From NCBI GenBank assembly GCA_023423695.1, contig JAFAFA010000027.1, positions 62,001 to 126,000 on the forward strand: 64,000 nucleotides of DNA. The letters run 5' to 3'. Below are positions 46,900 through 57,189 of the stretch, piece after piece (positions within the stretch are counted from its first letter, which is position 1; every line of letters begins with the position of its first letter). The position numbers and the translations under genes were made by a program. Source of the stretch: Pseudomonadota bacterium (GTDB taxonomy: Bacteria; Pseudomonadota; Alphaproteobacteria; Azospirillales; Azospirillaceae). Below the pieces are notes generated by a model that was not told the DNA's origin, ran no database searches, and worked only from the letters and a program-made list of their open reading frames with translations.

Positions 46900-48552
46900 T
46901 CAGCGGTGATATCGCGAGACCAAGGCCACCAGAAAACAGCCCAGAAGCCCTATGCCGAAAATCCAGTCTCCCATGCGGGCATAGGCTGTGATGCCGGATG
47001 GCGCTTTCGGCAACGTGGTATCGATGACGCCCCGTTCACCCAGGCCGAGCAAGTGTTGCACACGTCCGTAGGCGTCCACCACCCCGGATATTCCCGTATT
47101 CGCCACCCGGACCAGCGGCAGCCCTTCCTCCACCGCGCGGACCTGATTGATGGCGAAGTGCTGGTGGGGGCCGGCAGTGCGGCCGTACCAGGCGTCGTTG
47201 GTCAGGTTCAGCAGCCATTGCGGACGGTCGGCGACGTCGACCACCGCGCCGGGGAAGATGCTCTCGTAGCAGATCAGCGGGCTGAAGGGCGGCAGGCCGG
47301 CCGCGCTGCTCCCAAGATGCAGGGTGCGTGGCCCCGGCCCGGCGGAGAACTCCGCCCCGTTTCCGGCGATGGCACCGACCGGCAGCCACTGCCGCAGCGG
47401 CATGTACTCGCCGAAGGGAACGAGGTGGAACTTGTCGTAGCTGGCGACCGCAGCGCCGCTGCCGTCCACCGCCACCATGCCGTTGTAGTAGCGCCGCTCG
47501 CCGTCCTCGCCGACGATGGTGCGGGGCGCTCCGGTGATCAGCAGTCCGCCCGGCGGGGTCACGGATGCCATCGCCTGACGCACGCGTGCGTCGTCCTCGA
47601 TGAAGAAGGGGACGGCGGTCTCCGGCCAGATGACGATGTTGGGCGGCGGGGCGGCGGGATCGGCGGGAGGGGCGGCCGACAGGGCGAGATGGTTCTGGAA
47701 ATTCTGCACGCGCTCGCCGGGCGCCCATTTCAGCCGCTGGTCGATGGCCGCCTGAACCAGCCGCAGCCGCAGGCCGGGCACCGGCTCGTCGACTGCATCC
47801 GCCAGCCTCCAGGCTCCCCAGCCGCCGAGCACGGCCAGCAGGGTCAGCCCGGCGGCGACGCTGGCCCAGGCGCGGCGCGGAGCGGTGTCGCGGTCGGCCA
47901 GGGCGGCGGGCAGCGACGCGACCAGCACCGTCACCAGCGTCAGGCCATAGATGCCGAAGAGCGACACGCTCTGCAGCACCGGCAGCACCCCGATCCAGCC
48001 ATAGCCGATCAGGTTCCACGGGAAACCGGTGAAGACATGGCCGCGCAGCCATTCCCACAGGCACCAGCAGGCGGCGAACAGCAGCGGCCGTCCCAACCCG
48101 GCGCCGAAGCCGCGGCGGCGCAGCAGGTGGAAGCACAGGGTGGCGCCGCCGCTGAACATCGCCAGCAGGATCGGCAGGCCGACCGCCGACAGCGGCAAGG
48201 CCCACCAGAACCGTTCGATGTCGGTGAACAGCGCGGCGCTGATCCAGTAGAGTCCCAGCAGGTGATGGCCGAAGCCGAAGAACCAGCCGACAGCGAAGGC
48301 GCCCTTCTTCGTCTCGACACCATCCAGCAGCCAGATCAGCCCGGGAAAGGCGACCAACAGCACCGGCAGCACATCGGCCGGCGGCAGCGCCAGCGTGGCG
48401 AGCCCGCCCAGCATCATCGCGGCGGTCATCCGGCGCCATCCGGTCAGCGCGGACAGCCGCGCGGAGACGCGGCCCAGCCGGGCCGGGACGGGCAGGGTGT
48501 CGGTGGCGGTCAAGGCGGAAACTCCGGCAGCGGCAAGGGCAAGCGGCGCCAT
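46900..48552 (-). CDS. lnt: apolipoprotein N-acyltransferase
   Basis: Inner-membrane enzyme that adds the third acyl chain to lipoproteins. The 550-residue protein has about six N-terminal membrane helices followed by a periplasmic nitrilase-fold domain. The catalytic triad is visible: Glu311 in WPETAVPF, Lys374 in YDKFHLVPFGEYMP and Cys428 in ICYESIFPG; NLTNDAWYGRTAGPHQH follows. The ATG at 48552 is taken for family length; an upstream in-frame ATG would add 30 residues with no homology. Confidence 0.96.
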   Translation of the reverse strand: MAPLALAAAGVSALTATDTLPVPARLGRVSARLSALTGWRRMTAAMMLGGLATLALPPADVLPVLLVAFPGLIWLLDGVETKKGAFAVGWFFGFGHHLLGLYWISAALFTDIERFWWALPLSAVGLPILLAMFSGGATLCFHLLRRRGFGAGLGRPLLFAACWCLWEWLRGHVFTGFPWNLIGYGWIGVLPVLQSVSLFGIYGLTLVTVLVASLPAALADRDTAPRRAWASVAAGLTLLAVLGGWGAWRLADAVDEPVPGLRLRLVQAAIDQRLKWAPGERVQNFQNHLALSAAPPADPAAPPPNIVIWPETAVPFFIEDDARVRQAMASVTPPGGLLITGAPRTIVGEDGERRYYNGMVAVDGSGAAVASYDKFHLVPFGEYMPLRQWLPVGAIAGNGAEFSAGPGPRTLHLGSSAAGLPPFSPLICYESIFPGAVVDVADRPQWLLNLTNDAWYGRTAGPHQHFAINQVRAVEEGLPLVRVANTGISGVVDAYGRVQHLLGLGERGVIDTTLPKAPSGITAYARMGDWIFGIGLLGCFLVALVSRYHR

Positions 48553-48630
48553 AGGTAATGCGGCCGGGCAGGGGCGCCAAGGTGCTTGTCGGCTGGGCTG
48601 GGTTGTGGGGGGAGTGGCGTCTGCGCATTG

Positions 48631-48782
48631 CCCCCTCCCCATCCCTCCTCCGCTTGTCAGCGGTGGAGGGGGGGGTAGAACGCTTTATGGCGTGATGCAA
48701 TCGCGAAGCGGAGGAAGTCCCCTCAACGATCGGACCGGCCTTTGGCCGGCCGATGGCGGGGGAGGGTCAGGGTGGGGACAAC
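48631..48782. repeat. GC-rich intergenic palindromic repeat, copy 3
   Basis: Sits between lnt and corC. In reverse orientation it matches copy 1: GCGAAGCGG, then AGTCCCCT and CGATCGGACCGGCC, in the same order and spacing class as the reverse complement of 2933-3059. Its ends are CCCCCTCCCCATCCCTCC and GGGGGAGGGTCAGGGTGGGG. It contains the short hairpin GGCCTTTGGCC. Confidence 0.7.
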
Positions 48783-48792
48783 CCCGAAGACG

Positions 48793-49749
48793 TTATGCCG
48801 TCTCCGCCAGTTCCGAACTGTTGACCGGAACGTTGTGGACGCGCAGGCGCTTCAGGCGGCGGGAGTCGGCATCGACGATCTCGAACTCCAGGCCGGACGG
48901 ATGCACCAGCCGCTCGCCCAGCCCCGGCACGCGGCCGGCGATGGAGACGACCAGACCGCCGAGCGTGTCGATGTCCTCGCGCTCCTCCTCGGACAGGACC
49001 GGGCCGACGCGGTGCTCGAAATCCTCGATGGGCAGGCGGGCGTCGGCGATCAGGCTGCCGTCGGGGCGTTCGACCAGACGAGGCGCCGCGGTCTCGTCAT
49101 GCTCGTCCTCGATCTCGCCGACGATCTCCTCCACCAGATCCTCGATGGTGACGAGGCCGTCGATGCCGCCGAACTCGTCCACCACCAGCGCCATGTGCTG
49201 GCGGGTCTGGCGCATCTGGACCAGCAGGTCGAGCACATGCATGGAGGGGGCGACGATCTTCGCCTCGCGGATGATGCCGGTCAGGTCAGGCCGGTGGCGC
49301 AGGCCCTCCGGCGAGATCGCCTGCTTCGCCAGCAGGGTCAGCACATCCTTGATGTGGATGATGCCGACCACGTCGTCCAGCGTCTCGCGGAACACCGGCA
49401 GGCGGGAATGGCCTTCCTCGGCGACGCGCTGGACCAGGGTGGGGAAGGGCGTGTCGATCTCGACCGCGATGATGTCGGCGCGCGGCACCATCACGTCGGC
49501 GACGGTGCGGTCGCGCAGCTTCAGGATGTTGGTCAGCAGCGCCCGTTCGCCGGATCCCAGCGAATCCTCGCCGTCCTCGCTGGCGGCATCGTCCAGGCCT
49601 GCGATCAGTTCCTCGATCGTGCCGCGCAGGGATGTGTCCTCGCGGCCGCCCCAGACGGTGCGGAGCCACCCCTTGAACAGGTGGCCCAGGGAATGGTCTT
49701 CGGCCCCGTGGTCATCACGGGGCGTGCGACTGTCGGATATTTCGCTCAT
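48793..49749 (-). CDS. corC: hemolysin/CorC-family CBS-domain protein
   Basis: A 318-residue cytoplasmic protein with the pattern of CorC/HlyC: an N-terminal region containing DVMVPRADIIAVEIDT, paired CBS domains (~85-210, with HSRLPVFRETLDDVVGIIHI and HMALVVDEFGGIDGLVTIEDL), and a C-terminal CorC_HlyC domain (DIDTLGGLVVSIAGRVPGLGE). It lacks the DUF21 membrane domain, so it is the soluble form linked to Mg/Co efflux (CorC). It overlaps the ybeY end by 4 bp. Confidence 0.92.
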   Translation of the reverse strand: MSEISDSRTPRDDHGAEDHSLGHLFKGWLRTVWGGREDTSLRGTIEELIAGLDDAASEDGEDSLGSGERALLTNILKLRDRTVADVMVPRADIIAVEIDTPFPTLVQRVAEEGHSRLPVFRETLDDVVGIIHIKDVLTLLAKQAISPEGLRHRPDLTGIIREAKIVAPSMHVLDLLVQMRQTRQHMALVVDEFGGIDGLVTIEDLVEEIVGEIEDEHDETAAPRLVERPDGSLIADARLPIEDFEHRVGPVLSEEEREDIDTLGGLVVSIAGRVPGLGERLVHPSGLEFEIVDADSRRLKRLRVHNVPVNSSELAETA

Positions 49750-50248
49750 CGGTCCGGCGGTTGGTGGTTGGCGGCATAGGGGTCGGCGATTCCGAAGCTG
49801 GCGAGCAACCGGGTTTCCAGCGCCTCCATCTCCTCGGCCTCGTCGTCTGTCTCATGATCATAGCCCAGCAGATGCAGAACACCATGCATCACAAGGTGAG
49901 TCATGTGGTCTTTGAAGTTTTTCCGCTGTTCGGAGGCTTCGCGGGCGACCGTTTCATAGGCCAGGATGACATCGCCCAGCATGACGGGCATGCCGTCCTG
50001 CGCTTCCGGCTCCTCCGCTTCGGTCAGGGCGAAGGACAGCACGTTGGTCGGCTTGTCCTTGCCGCGATACTCGCGGTTCAGCCTGTGGACCAGCGCGTCG
50101 TCGGCCAGGACGACCGACAGCTCGGCCGGTCCTTCCTCGTCGTCGTAGGCGGCGCCCAGGGCGGCGAGCGCCGCGCGCTCGGCCAGCCATTCGGCGTCCT
50201 CGCCCCAGTCGCCGGCTTCACGTGAAACAGTGATATCGACCGCGCTGG

Positions 50249-50252
<4 letters not shown>
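49746..50252 (-). CDS. ybeY: rRNA maturation RNase YbeY
   Basis: Metal-dependent endoribonuclease needed for 16S rRNA 3' maturation. The 168-residue protein has the zinc motif HGVLHLLGYDH (His123, His127, His133) and the upstream NVLSFALTE and GDVILAYETV. A parS-like site lies inside its first codons (50214-50229). It overlaps both phoH and corC by 4-bp junctions, so it is part of a tight operon miaB-phoH-ybeY-corC, as in most Proteobacteria. Confidence 0.96.
50214..50229. promoter_or_regulatory. parS-like ParB-binding site (inside ybeY)
   Basis: GGCTTCACGTGAAACA matches the parS consensus TGTTTCACGTGAAACA at 14 of 16 positions; the half CACGTGAAACA is perfect. It is ~43 kb from the predicted origin, farther than the other two sites. 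Confidence 0.55.
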
Positions 50253-51339
<1,087 letters not shown>

Positions 51340-51343
<4 letters not shown>

Positions 51344-52734
51344 GCGCTTGCCTCCAAGGTTACGGCAGGCTGGAAGGGAGAGGCGGTGGTGTGTTCACCC
51401 GTGATGACCGTGCCGGCGAGGCTGTTGGCCCGCGCGGCATCGACCCGCACCTCGACGATGCGGCCGAGCAGCCGCTCGTTCGCCTCGGCATGGACCGACT
51501 GCATCCACGGGCTGCGGCCGAGCAGCTGGCCGTCGCGGCGGCCGATGCGGTCGAACAGGACCGGCACGCTGCGGCCGACGAAGCCGTGGTTGAAGGCGAC
51601 CTGCTGGGCGTCCAGCAGCTGGTGCAGCGCCGCCAGCCGGGCTTCCTTCACCTCTTCCGGCACCCGGGATCCCTCGACCGAGGCCGGGGTGCCGGGGCGC
51701 GGGCTGTATTTGAAGGAATAGGCCTGGGCATAGCCGATCTCGGTCACCAGCTTCAGCGTCGCGGCGAAATCGGCGTCGCTCTCGCCGGGGAAGCCGACGA
51801 TGAAGTCGCCGGACATTGCCAGATCGGGCTTGGCGCTGCGCAGCCGGTCGACAAGACGGCGGTAATCGTCGGCGGTGTGCTTGCGGTTCATCGCCGCCAG
51901 GATGCGGTCCGACCCGGCCTGCACCGGCAGATGCAGGTAGGGCATCAGCTGCGGCACCTCGGCATGGGCGCGGATCAGGTCGTCGGCCATGTCGCGCGGG
52001 TGCGAGGTGGTGTAGCGGATGCGCGCCAGCCCGTCGATCTCCGCCAGTTCGCGGATCAGGCGGCCGAGGCCCCAGGTCGTGCCATCCGGCCCATCGCCGT
52101 GCCAGGCGTTGACGTTCTGGCCCAGCAGGTTGATCTCGCGCGTGCCGCCGGCGACGAGCCGCTTCGCTTCCGCAAGGATCTGGCCGGCGGGTCGGGAGAA
52201 CTCCGCGCCGCGGGTGTAGGGCACGACGCAGAAGGTGCAGAACTTGTCGCAGCCTTCCTGCACCGCCAGGAAGGCGGACACGCCCTGGCTGCCGGCTTCC
52301 TCCGGCAGGAAGTCGAACTTGGATTCCGCCGGGAAATCGGTGTTCAGCACGCTGCCGGCGGCGCGGCTGGCCTTGGCCACCATTTCCGGCAGGGTGTGGT
52401 AGGTCTGCGGGCCGAAGACCATGTCGACGAAGGGGGCGCGGGCGACGATCTCCTCGCCTTCGGCCTGGGCGACGCAGCCGGCGACCGCCAGGATCATCCG
52501 GCCGTCCTCGGCCTCCGCCTTGCGGTCCTTCATCTGGCGCAGGCGTCCAAGCTCGGAGAACACCTTCTCGGCGGCCTTCTCGCGGATGTGGCAGGTGTTC
52601 AGGATCACCATGTCGGCGCCGTCCGGCTCATCGACCGGTTGGTAGCCCAGCGGTGCCAGGACGTCCGCCATCCGGGCGGAGTCGTACACGTTCATCTGGC
52701 AGCCCCAGGTCTTGATGAACAGCTTCTTGGTCAA
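51340..52734 (-). CDS. miaB: tRNA-2-methylthio-N6-dimethylallyladenosine synthase
   Basis: Radical-SAM methylthiotransferase acting on position 37 of tRNAs that read UNN codons. The 464-residue protein has three N-terminal cluster cysteines (Cys12, Cys48, Cys87), the radical-SAM triad CDKFCTFC (Cys162, 166, 169) and a C-terminal TRAM domain (VRVDAARANSLAGTVI region). First gene of the miaB-phoH-ybeY-corC operon; the frame begins at its own ATG with the family start TKKLFIKTWGCQMN. Confidence 0.97.
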
Positions 52735-52926
52735 CCCGCACCCTTCCGCTCAGAACAAAAACGAATAGCGCGCTCACGATGCTGCGTGGCGCGCGGCACG
52801 CCGTCCATCCGGCGTCGCTCCTGAAAAGATGGTATCGCGTGTGGGGCGAATCGAGTCAATCCCGCTTCGCCCCACCCCTATTTGCAAACAGGGCGTTTCC
52901 ACAATCCGGACCAAGAGCCCAAATGC

Positions 52927-53631
52927 TCACGCCACCCCGGCCTGCAGCCCGCCGCGCCAGAACCAGTCGGTCCGCCGCACGCGGTCAGTCCAAAGTCGCT
53001 CCGCCGCCGTCCGGTTGAACAGGGCGCTGAAAGGGACGGGGGTGTCTCCCGCCGGCATGTCGGCAGTCATCCCGAGGGCAGGCACCAGCACCGGCACGGC
53101 GCCGGCAGCGGCATCCTGGGCGTCGGCCGGCAGGGGCTTGCCGATCATGCCGGCGGCCCCCGACAGCGCGCCTTCGACCAGTTCCAGTCCCAGCAGCCGG
53201 TTCATGTCGACCGGACCCGGCATCTCCATGCCCAGGGTCAGGGCGCGGGAGAAGCCGAACCGCTCGTAATAGGGGGCATCGCCGACCAGGATCACCGACT
53301 TGTAGCCCAGCGCCACCGCCTTGTTCAGGCTCATCCGGATCAGCTTGCTGCCGAGCCCGCTGCCCTGCAGATGGGCGGCGACCGCGATGGGGCCGAGCAG
53401 GATGGATTGGGTGGCGCCGCCGACCAGGATCGGCCAGTAGCGGATGGTGCCCACCACCACCTCGCAACCATGCTCGTCATGCTCGATGGCGACGAGGTTC
53501 AAGGCGGGGATCGAGTCGACGCCGTCGCGCAGCCGGTAGGCGGTCTTGGTGAAGCGGTCCGGGCCGAACGACGCGTCCAGCAGGGCTTCGATGGCGGCGG
53601 CGTGCTTCGGCTCTTCGACGGTGATGATCAT
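52927..53631 (-). CDS. GNAT family N-acetyltransferase (YhbS-like)
   Basis: A 234-residue acetyltransferase. Residues ~1-140 form the GNAT fold: HAAAIEALLDASFGPDRF, LGPIAVAAHLQGSGLGSKLI (acetyl-CoA loop, Q-x-x-G-x-G) and GDAPYYERFGFS. The C-terminal ~90 residues (Gly/Ala/Pro-rich, then ERLWTDRVRRTDWFWRGGLQ) are an extension. The ATG at 53631 follows GGGAG. The frame is open far upstream but that region is non-homologous. Substrate unknown; N-terminal half resembles YhbS. Confidence 0.9.
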   Translation of the reverse strand: MIITVEEPKHAAAIEALLDASFGPDRFTKTAYRLRDGVDSIPALNLVAIEHDEHGCEVVVGTIRYWPILVGGATQSILLGPIAVAAHLQGSGLGSKLIRMSLNKAVALGYKSVILVGDAPYYERFGFSRALTLGMEMPGPVDMNRLLGLELVEGALSGAAGMIGKPLPADAQDAAAGAVPVLVPALGMTADMPAGDTPVPFSALFNRTAAERLWTDRVRRTDWFWRGGLQAGVA

Positions 53632-54087
53632 GCGTGGGGCTCCCGGCGGGAAGAAGGTCTTCTCAGAAGGCTTCTGAAGGGCGGATCGCGCCGCCGCCGG
53701 AAGGCCGGGGGTGTCAGGTCCCCGTTGTGCCTTTGGCGTTCGCACGCGACCCAAGGACGGCCGCAACCGCAATGCGCGGTGCGAGGCTCCGTCGTCGGAT
53801 GCGAAGGGCGTGCGAACGAGACATGGACAAGGCTCTTCGGCCGTTGCTGGGACTTGCGCATATATCATCGTCGCCCCCCTGCCGCAAGACCGTGGAGACC
53901 CGGCGATGATGCATGACTGTATCCAATCCAATGCGGGGATGTCGCAGGATTGTCCGGCCGGGTTCTGGACAGTGGGGAAGGCCGACTTTATTCTGCGCTG
54001 AATCGCCGCCCAGCCACCCGGACTTCCCAGCCGCCGGCCCTTTTTCGGCCGGCGCCGCCTTCGGATCGTCTGCCAGGATCGCCAGAC
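53632..54087. other. 456-bp intergenic region with a large inverted repeat
   Basis: No gene is supported here. An 11-bp inverted repeat (CGTTCGCACGC at 53737 and GCGTGCGAACG at 53808) brackets ~60 bp with further short complementarity (CCGCAATGCGCGG). A promoter for apaG is likely at 53966-53994. Short open frames on both strands have no homology-like features and look like high-GC chance frames. Confidence 0.5.
53966..53994 (+). promoter_or_regulatory. candidate sigma-70 promoter of apaG
   Basis: TGGACA (53966-53971) and TATTCT (53989-53994) are 17 bp apart, about 95 bp upstream of the apaG start. Confidence 0.4.
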
Positions 54088-54480
54088 ATGTACACCGCCG
54101 TTACCAACGACATCCGCGTCACCGTCCAGCCCGTGTTCCTGGAAGACCAGTCGGCCCCGGCCGAAGGCCGCTTCGTCTGGGCCTATCATGTCCGCATCGA
54201 GAATGAGGGCAGCGAGACGGTGCAGCTGCGCACCCGCCACTGGCGCATCACCGACGCCATGGGCCGCGTGCAGGAGGTGCGGGGCCCCGGCGTGGTCGGC
54301 GAACAGCCGGTCCTGGAGCCGGGCGACCATTTCGAATACACCAGCGGCACGCCGCTCGGCACGCCGTCCGGCATCATGGCCGGCAGCTATGGCATGGAAG
54401 GGGCCGACGGCCGCGCCTTCGACGTGACGATACCGGCCTTCTCGCTCGACAGCCCGCACCAGCCGATGCAGCTGAACTGA
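54088..54480 (+). CDS. apaG: ApaG/polymerase delta-interacting-type FN3-like protein
   Basis: A 130-residue all-beta protein of the ApaG family, conserved in bacteria and linked to cobalt resistance or magnesium handling in enterics, but molecular function is unsettled. Motifs are DIRVTVQPVFLEDQS, WAYHVRIENEG, LRTRHWRITDAMGRVQEV and the C-terminal FDVTIPAFSLDSP. AGGA sits before the ATG at 54088. Monocistronic by position, between an intergenic region and folE. Confidence 0.95.
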   Translation: MYTAVTNDIRVTVQPVFLEDQSAPAEGRFVWAYHVRIENEGSETVQLRTRHWRITDAMGRVQEVRGPGVVGEQPVLEPGDHFEYTSGTPLGTPSGIMAGSYGMEGADGRAFDVTIPAFSLDSPHQPMQLN

Positions 54481-54580
54481 TCCGGGAAAGCCGGTTGCGG
54501 CAAGGCAGACTCCGGAAATCAAAAGCAGGCAAGTAATACAACAGAATTTGTGTGGATTTAGCGGCATTCAACACTTGGCT

Positions 54581-54609
54581 TTGACAAGCCGCATGGCTGC
54601 CCGTACCTT
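54581..54609 (+). promoter_or_regulatory. strong sigma-70 type promoter before folE
   Basis: A perfect -35 TTGACA (54581-54586) and TACCTT (54604-54609) are separated by 17 bp, within a locally AT-rich stretch (54520-54580). Transcription would begin near 54616, ~240 nt before the folE GTG. Confidence 0.7.
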
Positions 54610-54615
54610 GCTGCG

Positions 54616-54857
54616 TGCTTGAAGGCCATAGGACCCGTCCCATCTTGGGGCTTCCGAAAGGCGCAGGCGACCGAAGCGGAGCAGGTGCGGCCACTCCGTT
54701 CGTAAATGGTTCCTTTCGTCCTGTCAGCCATCCGGTTGATCCGCCGAGGCTCAGGTTCCGTATCGAGCTAGACATGATGGGCGCATTGCACGATCCCGGC
54801 CCGGCTGCCGCCGCCGGTCTGCGCAGTGCGCTACCCAGCAATGGAAAGGATGTTCCC
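54616..54857 (+). other. untranslated leader of folE
   Basis: About 240 nt between the folE promoter and its GTG. An in-frame ATG at 54774 would extend FolE by 28 residues but has no ribosome-binding site. No riboswitch motif that I can name is visible. Confidence 0.45.
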
Positions 54858-55532
54858 GTGACGGCTTCCAAGACCCCGCTCGCCAAGCCCCAGGGCGTGG
54901 ACAACGTGCTTCGCGGCCCCGGCAATCCCCGGCCGGAGGCGGTCGACCGCCCGTCGCGCGCGGAAGCGGAGGAAGCCGTGCGGACCCTGATCCGCTGGGC
55001 CGGCGACGATCCGGCGCGCGAGGGTCTGGTCGGCACGCCCGACCGCGTCGTCCGCTCCTACGAGGAGTTCTTCGCCGGCTACGGCATCGACCCGGTGGAG
55101 ATCCTGTCGCGCACCTTCGAGGAGACCGACGGCTACGACGAGATGGTCGTGCTGCGCGACATCCGGGTGGAGTCCTACTGCGAGCACCACATGGTGCCGA
55201 TCATCGGCAAGGCGCATGTCGCCTATCTGCCGCGCCGCCGGGTCGTCGGCATCTCCAAGCTGGCGCGCCTTGTCGAGGCCTATGGCAAGCGTCTGCAGAT
55301 CCAGGAGAAGATGACCGCCCAGATCGCCAACACCATCGACGAGGTCCTGCAGCCCGAGGGCGTCGCCGTGGTAGTCGAGGCGCAGCACCAGTGCATGACC
55401 ACCCGCGGCGTCCACAAGACCGGCGTCACCATGGTGACCAGCCGCATGCTGGGCGCCTTCCGCACCGACCCGTCCACCCGCCGCGAATTCCTGACGATGA
55501 TCGGCAACCCGTCTTCGCGCGGGATGGAGTGA
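54858..55532 (+). CDS. folE: GTP cyclohydrolase I
   Basis: Converts GTP to dihydroneopterin triphosphate, first step of folate synthesis. The 224-residue protein has the zinc ligands in YCEHH (Cys108, His111) and the second cysteine in QHQCMTTRGV (Cys179), preceded by GLVGTPDRVVRSYEEFF. GGAAAGGA lies 8 bp before the GTG at 54858. The N-terminal ~30 residues are an extension relative to the E. coli enzyme. Follows apaG after a long promoter/leader region. Confidence 0.96.
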   Translation: MTASKTPLAKPQGVDNVLRGPGNPRPEAVDRPSRAEAEEAVRTLIRWAGDDPAREGLVGTPDRVVRSYEEFFAGYGIDPVEILSRTFEETDGYDEMVVLRDIRVESYCEHHMVPIIGKAHVAYLPRRRVVGISKLARLVEAYGKRLQIQEKMTAQIANTIDEVLQPEGVAVVVEAQHQCMTTRGVHKTGVTMVTSRMLGAFRTDPSTRREFLTMIGNPSSRGME

Positions 55533-55606
55533 GGTCCAGAGGGCTTTACACCCACAACGCCGCCTGCCAAGCTCCCGCCGCTGTTTTCCAGTGAGCGGTG
55601 TGGGGC

Positions 55607-56089
55607 ATGGCGGCGAAGGTGACACCGGCGGTCAATGCGGCAAAGGCGGCGGGCGTCGCCTTCCGGCTGATGGAGTACGAGTACGACCCGTCGGCCGACG
55701 CCATCGGCCTGCACGCGGCCGAATCGCTGGGGCTGGACCCCGCCATCGTCTACAAGACCCTGATCGTCCAGCTGGAGCCGAAGGCGCTGGCCTGCGCCGT
55801 CATCCCGGTCGCGGCCAAGCTTGATTTGAAGGCCATCGCCGCTGCGGCCAAGGCGAAGAAGGCCGACCTCGCCGACCCGGCGCTGGCGGAAAAGACCACG
55901 GGATTTCTGGTCGGCGGCATCAGCCCGCTGGGCCAGAAGAAGGCGCTGCCGACCTTCATCGACGCGAGCGCCGAAGCGCTGCCTGAAATGGTGGTGAACG
56001 GGGGCCGGCGCGGTCTGCAGATCGTGCTGGCACCGGCCGATCTGGCGAAGGCGACGAGGGCGGCGGTCTGCGCCATCGTCGCACATTGA
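55607..56089 (+). CDS. ybaK: Cys-tRNA(Pro)/Cys-tRNA(Cys) deacylase YbaK
   Basis: Editing hydrolase that removes mischarged Cys from tRNAPro. The 160-residue protein (ATG at 55607; GTG at 55598 is possible) has a YbaK/ProRS-INS domain: TPAVNAAKAAGVAFRLMEYE, the catalytic lysine in YKTLIVQLE, CAVIPVAAKLDLK, and GGISPLGQKKALPTFID. It lies 75 bp after folE on the same strand. Some homologues act on other mischarged tRNAs, so specificity is an inference. Confidence 0.93.
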   Translation: MAAKVTPAVNAAKAAGVAFRLMEYEYDPSADAIGLHAAESLGLDPAIVYKTLIVQLEPKALACAVIPVAAKLDLKAIAAAAKAKKADLADPALAEKTTGFLVGGISPLGQKKALPTFIDASAEALPEMVVNGGRRGLQIVLAPADLAKATRAAVCAIVAH

Positions 56090-56114
56090 TTGCCGCGCAT
56101 TGAAACCGGAATGG

Positions 56115-56191
56115 TGGTGACCCCGGCAGGACTCGAACCTGCTGCCTCAAGTTTAGGAAACTCGCGCTCTATCCTGATGAGCTACGGGGCC
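56115..56191 (-). tRNA. tRNA-Arg (anticodon CCT)
   Basis: The minus strand folds into a 77-nt tRNA with encoded CCA. The acceptor arms are GGCCCCG and CGGGGTC (one G-T pair), the D-arm GCTC/GAGC, the anticodon stem CGAGT/ACTTG with loop TTCCTAA, giving anticodon CCT at 34-36 (reads AGG, arginine), and the T-arm GCAGG/CCTGC with TTCGAGT. It stands alone between ybaK and a molybdoenzyme gene. No integrase or direct repeat of its 3' end was noticed. Confidence 0.96.
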
Positions 56192-56263
56192 ACTTGCGCC
56201 GCACCTTAACGGTTTCGTTGCCAAGGTGAAAGTGGCTTTTGGGGGAAGAGCCGCTTCACGGCG

Positions 56264-56977
56264 TCAGTCGGAATAGCGCTCCTCCAGCCACGGGTCGGCG
56301 TGGTTGTTGTAGCCGCGGACCTCCCAATAACCTTTGCGGTCGCCGGCCAGCAGCTCGATCCGCTTCACCCACTTCGCACTCTTCCAGAAATACAGCTTGG
56401 GCAGCACGATGCGCACCGGCCCGCCATGGTCGCGGCTGATCGGCTGGCCTTCCCAGGTGGTGGCGAGCAGCACGCCGTCGTCGTCGAAGTCGGACAGGGC
56501 GACGTTGGTGGTGTAGCCGTCGAAAGAATGGAAGACGACGAAGCGCGCCTCCGGCTTCGGACGGGCCAGTTCCAGCAGGCGGCGGGCGCCGACGCCCTCC
56601 CACCGGTTGTCGTAGCGCGACCAGGTGGTGACGCAGTGGATGTCGGAGACGAAGCTCTCCTGCGGCTGGGCCTGGAAATCCTTCCAGCTCCAGGACAGCG
56701 GGTTCTCCACCAGCCCGTCGACTGCGAGCGTCCAGTTCGCCGTCGTCACCTTCGGCGTGATGCCGAGATCCAGGACCGGCCAGTCCGTCACCAGCCGCTG
56801 GCCGGGCGGCAGCCGGTCGCGCGCCGGGTCGGCGGCATGGCCCGTCAGCGCACGGCCGTCGCGGGCCCACTGCTCCTTGGTGGCGACCAGCTTGTCGCGG
56901 ATGGCGCCCTCCTGTTCGACCTCCCGGCCCGGTTCCAATCCGGTGCTCATGTCCGGTTTGGGGGGTGTATCGCTCAT
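56264..56977 (-). CDS. sulfite oxidase-like molybdopterin-dependent oxidoreductase
   Basis: A 237-residue protein of the sulfite oxidase superfamily, the short YuiH/YedY-related kind without haem or a second subunit partner gene here. The molybdenum-cofactor cysteine is Cys115 in SDIHCVTTWSRYDNRWEGV; further motifs are HSFDGYTTNVAL and GPVRIVLPKLYFWKSAKWVK. No twin-arginine signal is seen, suggesting it is cytoplasmic. The ATG at 56977 follows an AGAGGA box. Substrate unknown; YedY reduces protein methionine sulfoxides, but this form lacks that signal. Confidence 0.85.
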   Translation of the reverse strand: MSDTPPKPDMSTGLEPGREVEQEGAIRDKLVATKEQWARDGRALTGHAADPARDRLPPGQRLVTDWPVLDLGITPKVTTANWTLAVDGLVENPLSWSWKDFQAQPQESFVSDIHCVTTWSRYDNRWEGVGARRLLELARPKPEARFVVFHSFDGYTTNVALSDFDDDGVLLATTWEGQPISRDHGGPVRIVLPKLYFWKSAKWVKRIELLAGDRKGYWEVRGYNNHADPWLEERYSD

Positions 56978-57189
56978 GGCTCGTCCTCTTCTGCCTGTCC
57001 GGTCCGTCCGGCAGGGGTCCCGCTTAAAAAAGGAACAGACAGTCGGGTTGGCAAGCGGAAGCGGGAGAACTAACTTCCCGGAACCCGGCATATTGGAGCC
57101 ACAGTTCCACGCCAGGGTGCCGGCCGGCCGCTTTCCGCCGCCCCGTTCCATACCGCCCGCTTCCCGATGACCACCCGAGTGATTTGCCG

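Noticed and set aside
53711..54001. 96-codon open frame and neighbouring short frames upstream of apaG
   Set aside because: No ribosome-binding site, no recognisable sequence, and it overlaps the inverted repeat; most likely a chance frame.
56115..56191. tRNA-Arg gene as an attachment site of an integrated element
   Set aside because: No integrase, no direct repeat of the tRNA end and no foreign-looking genes nearby.
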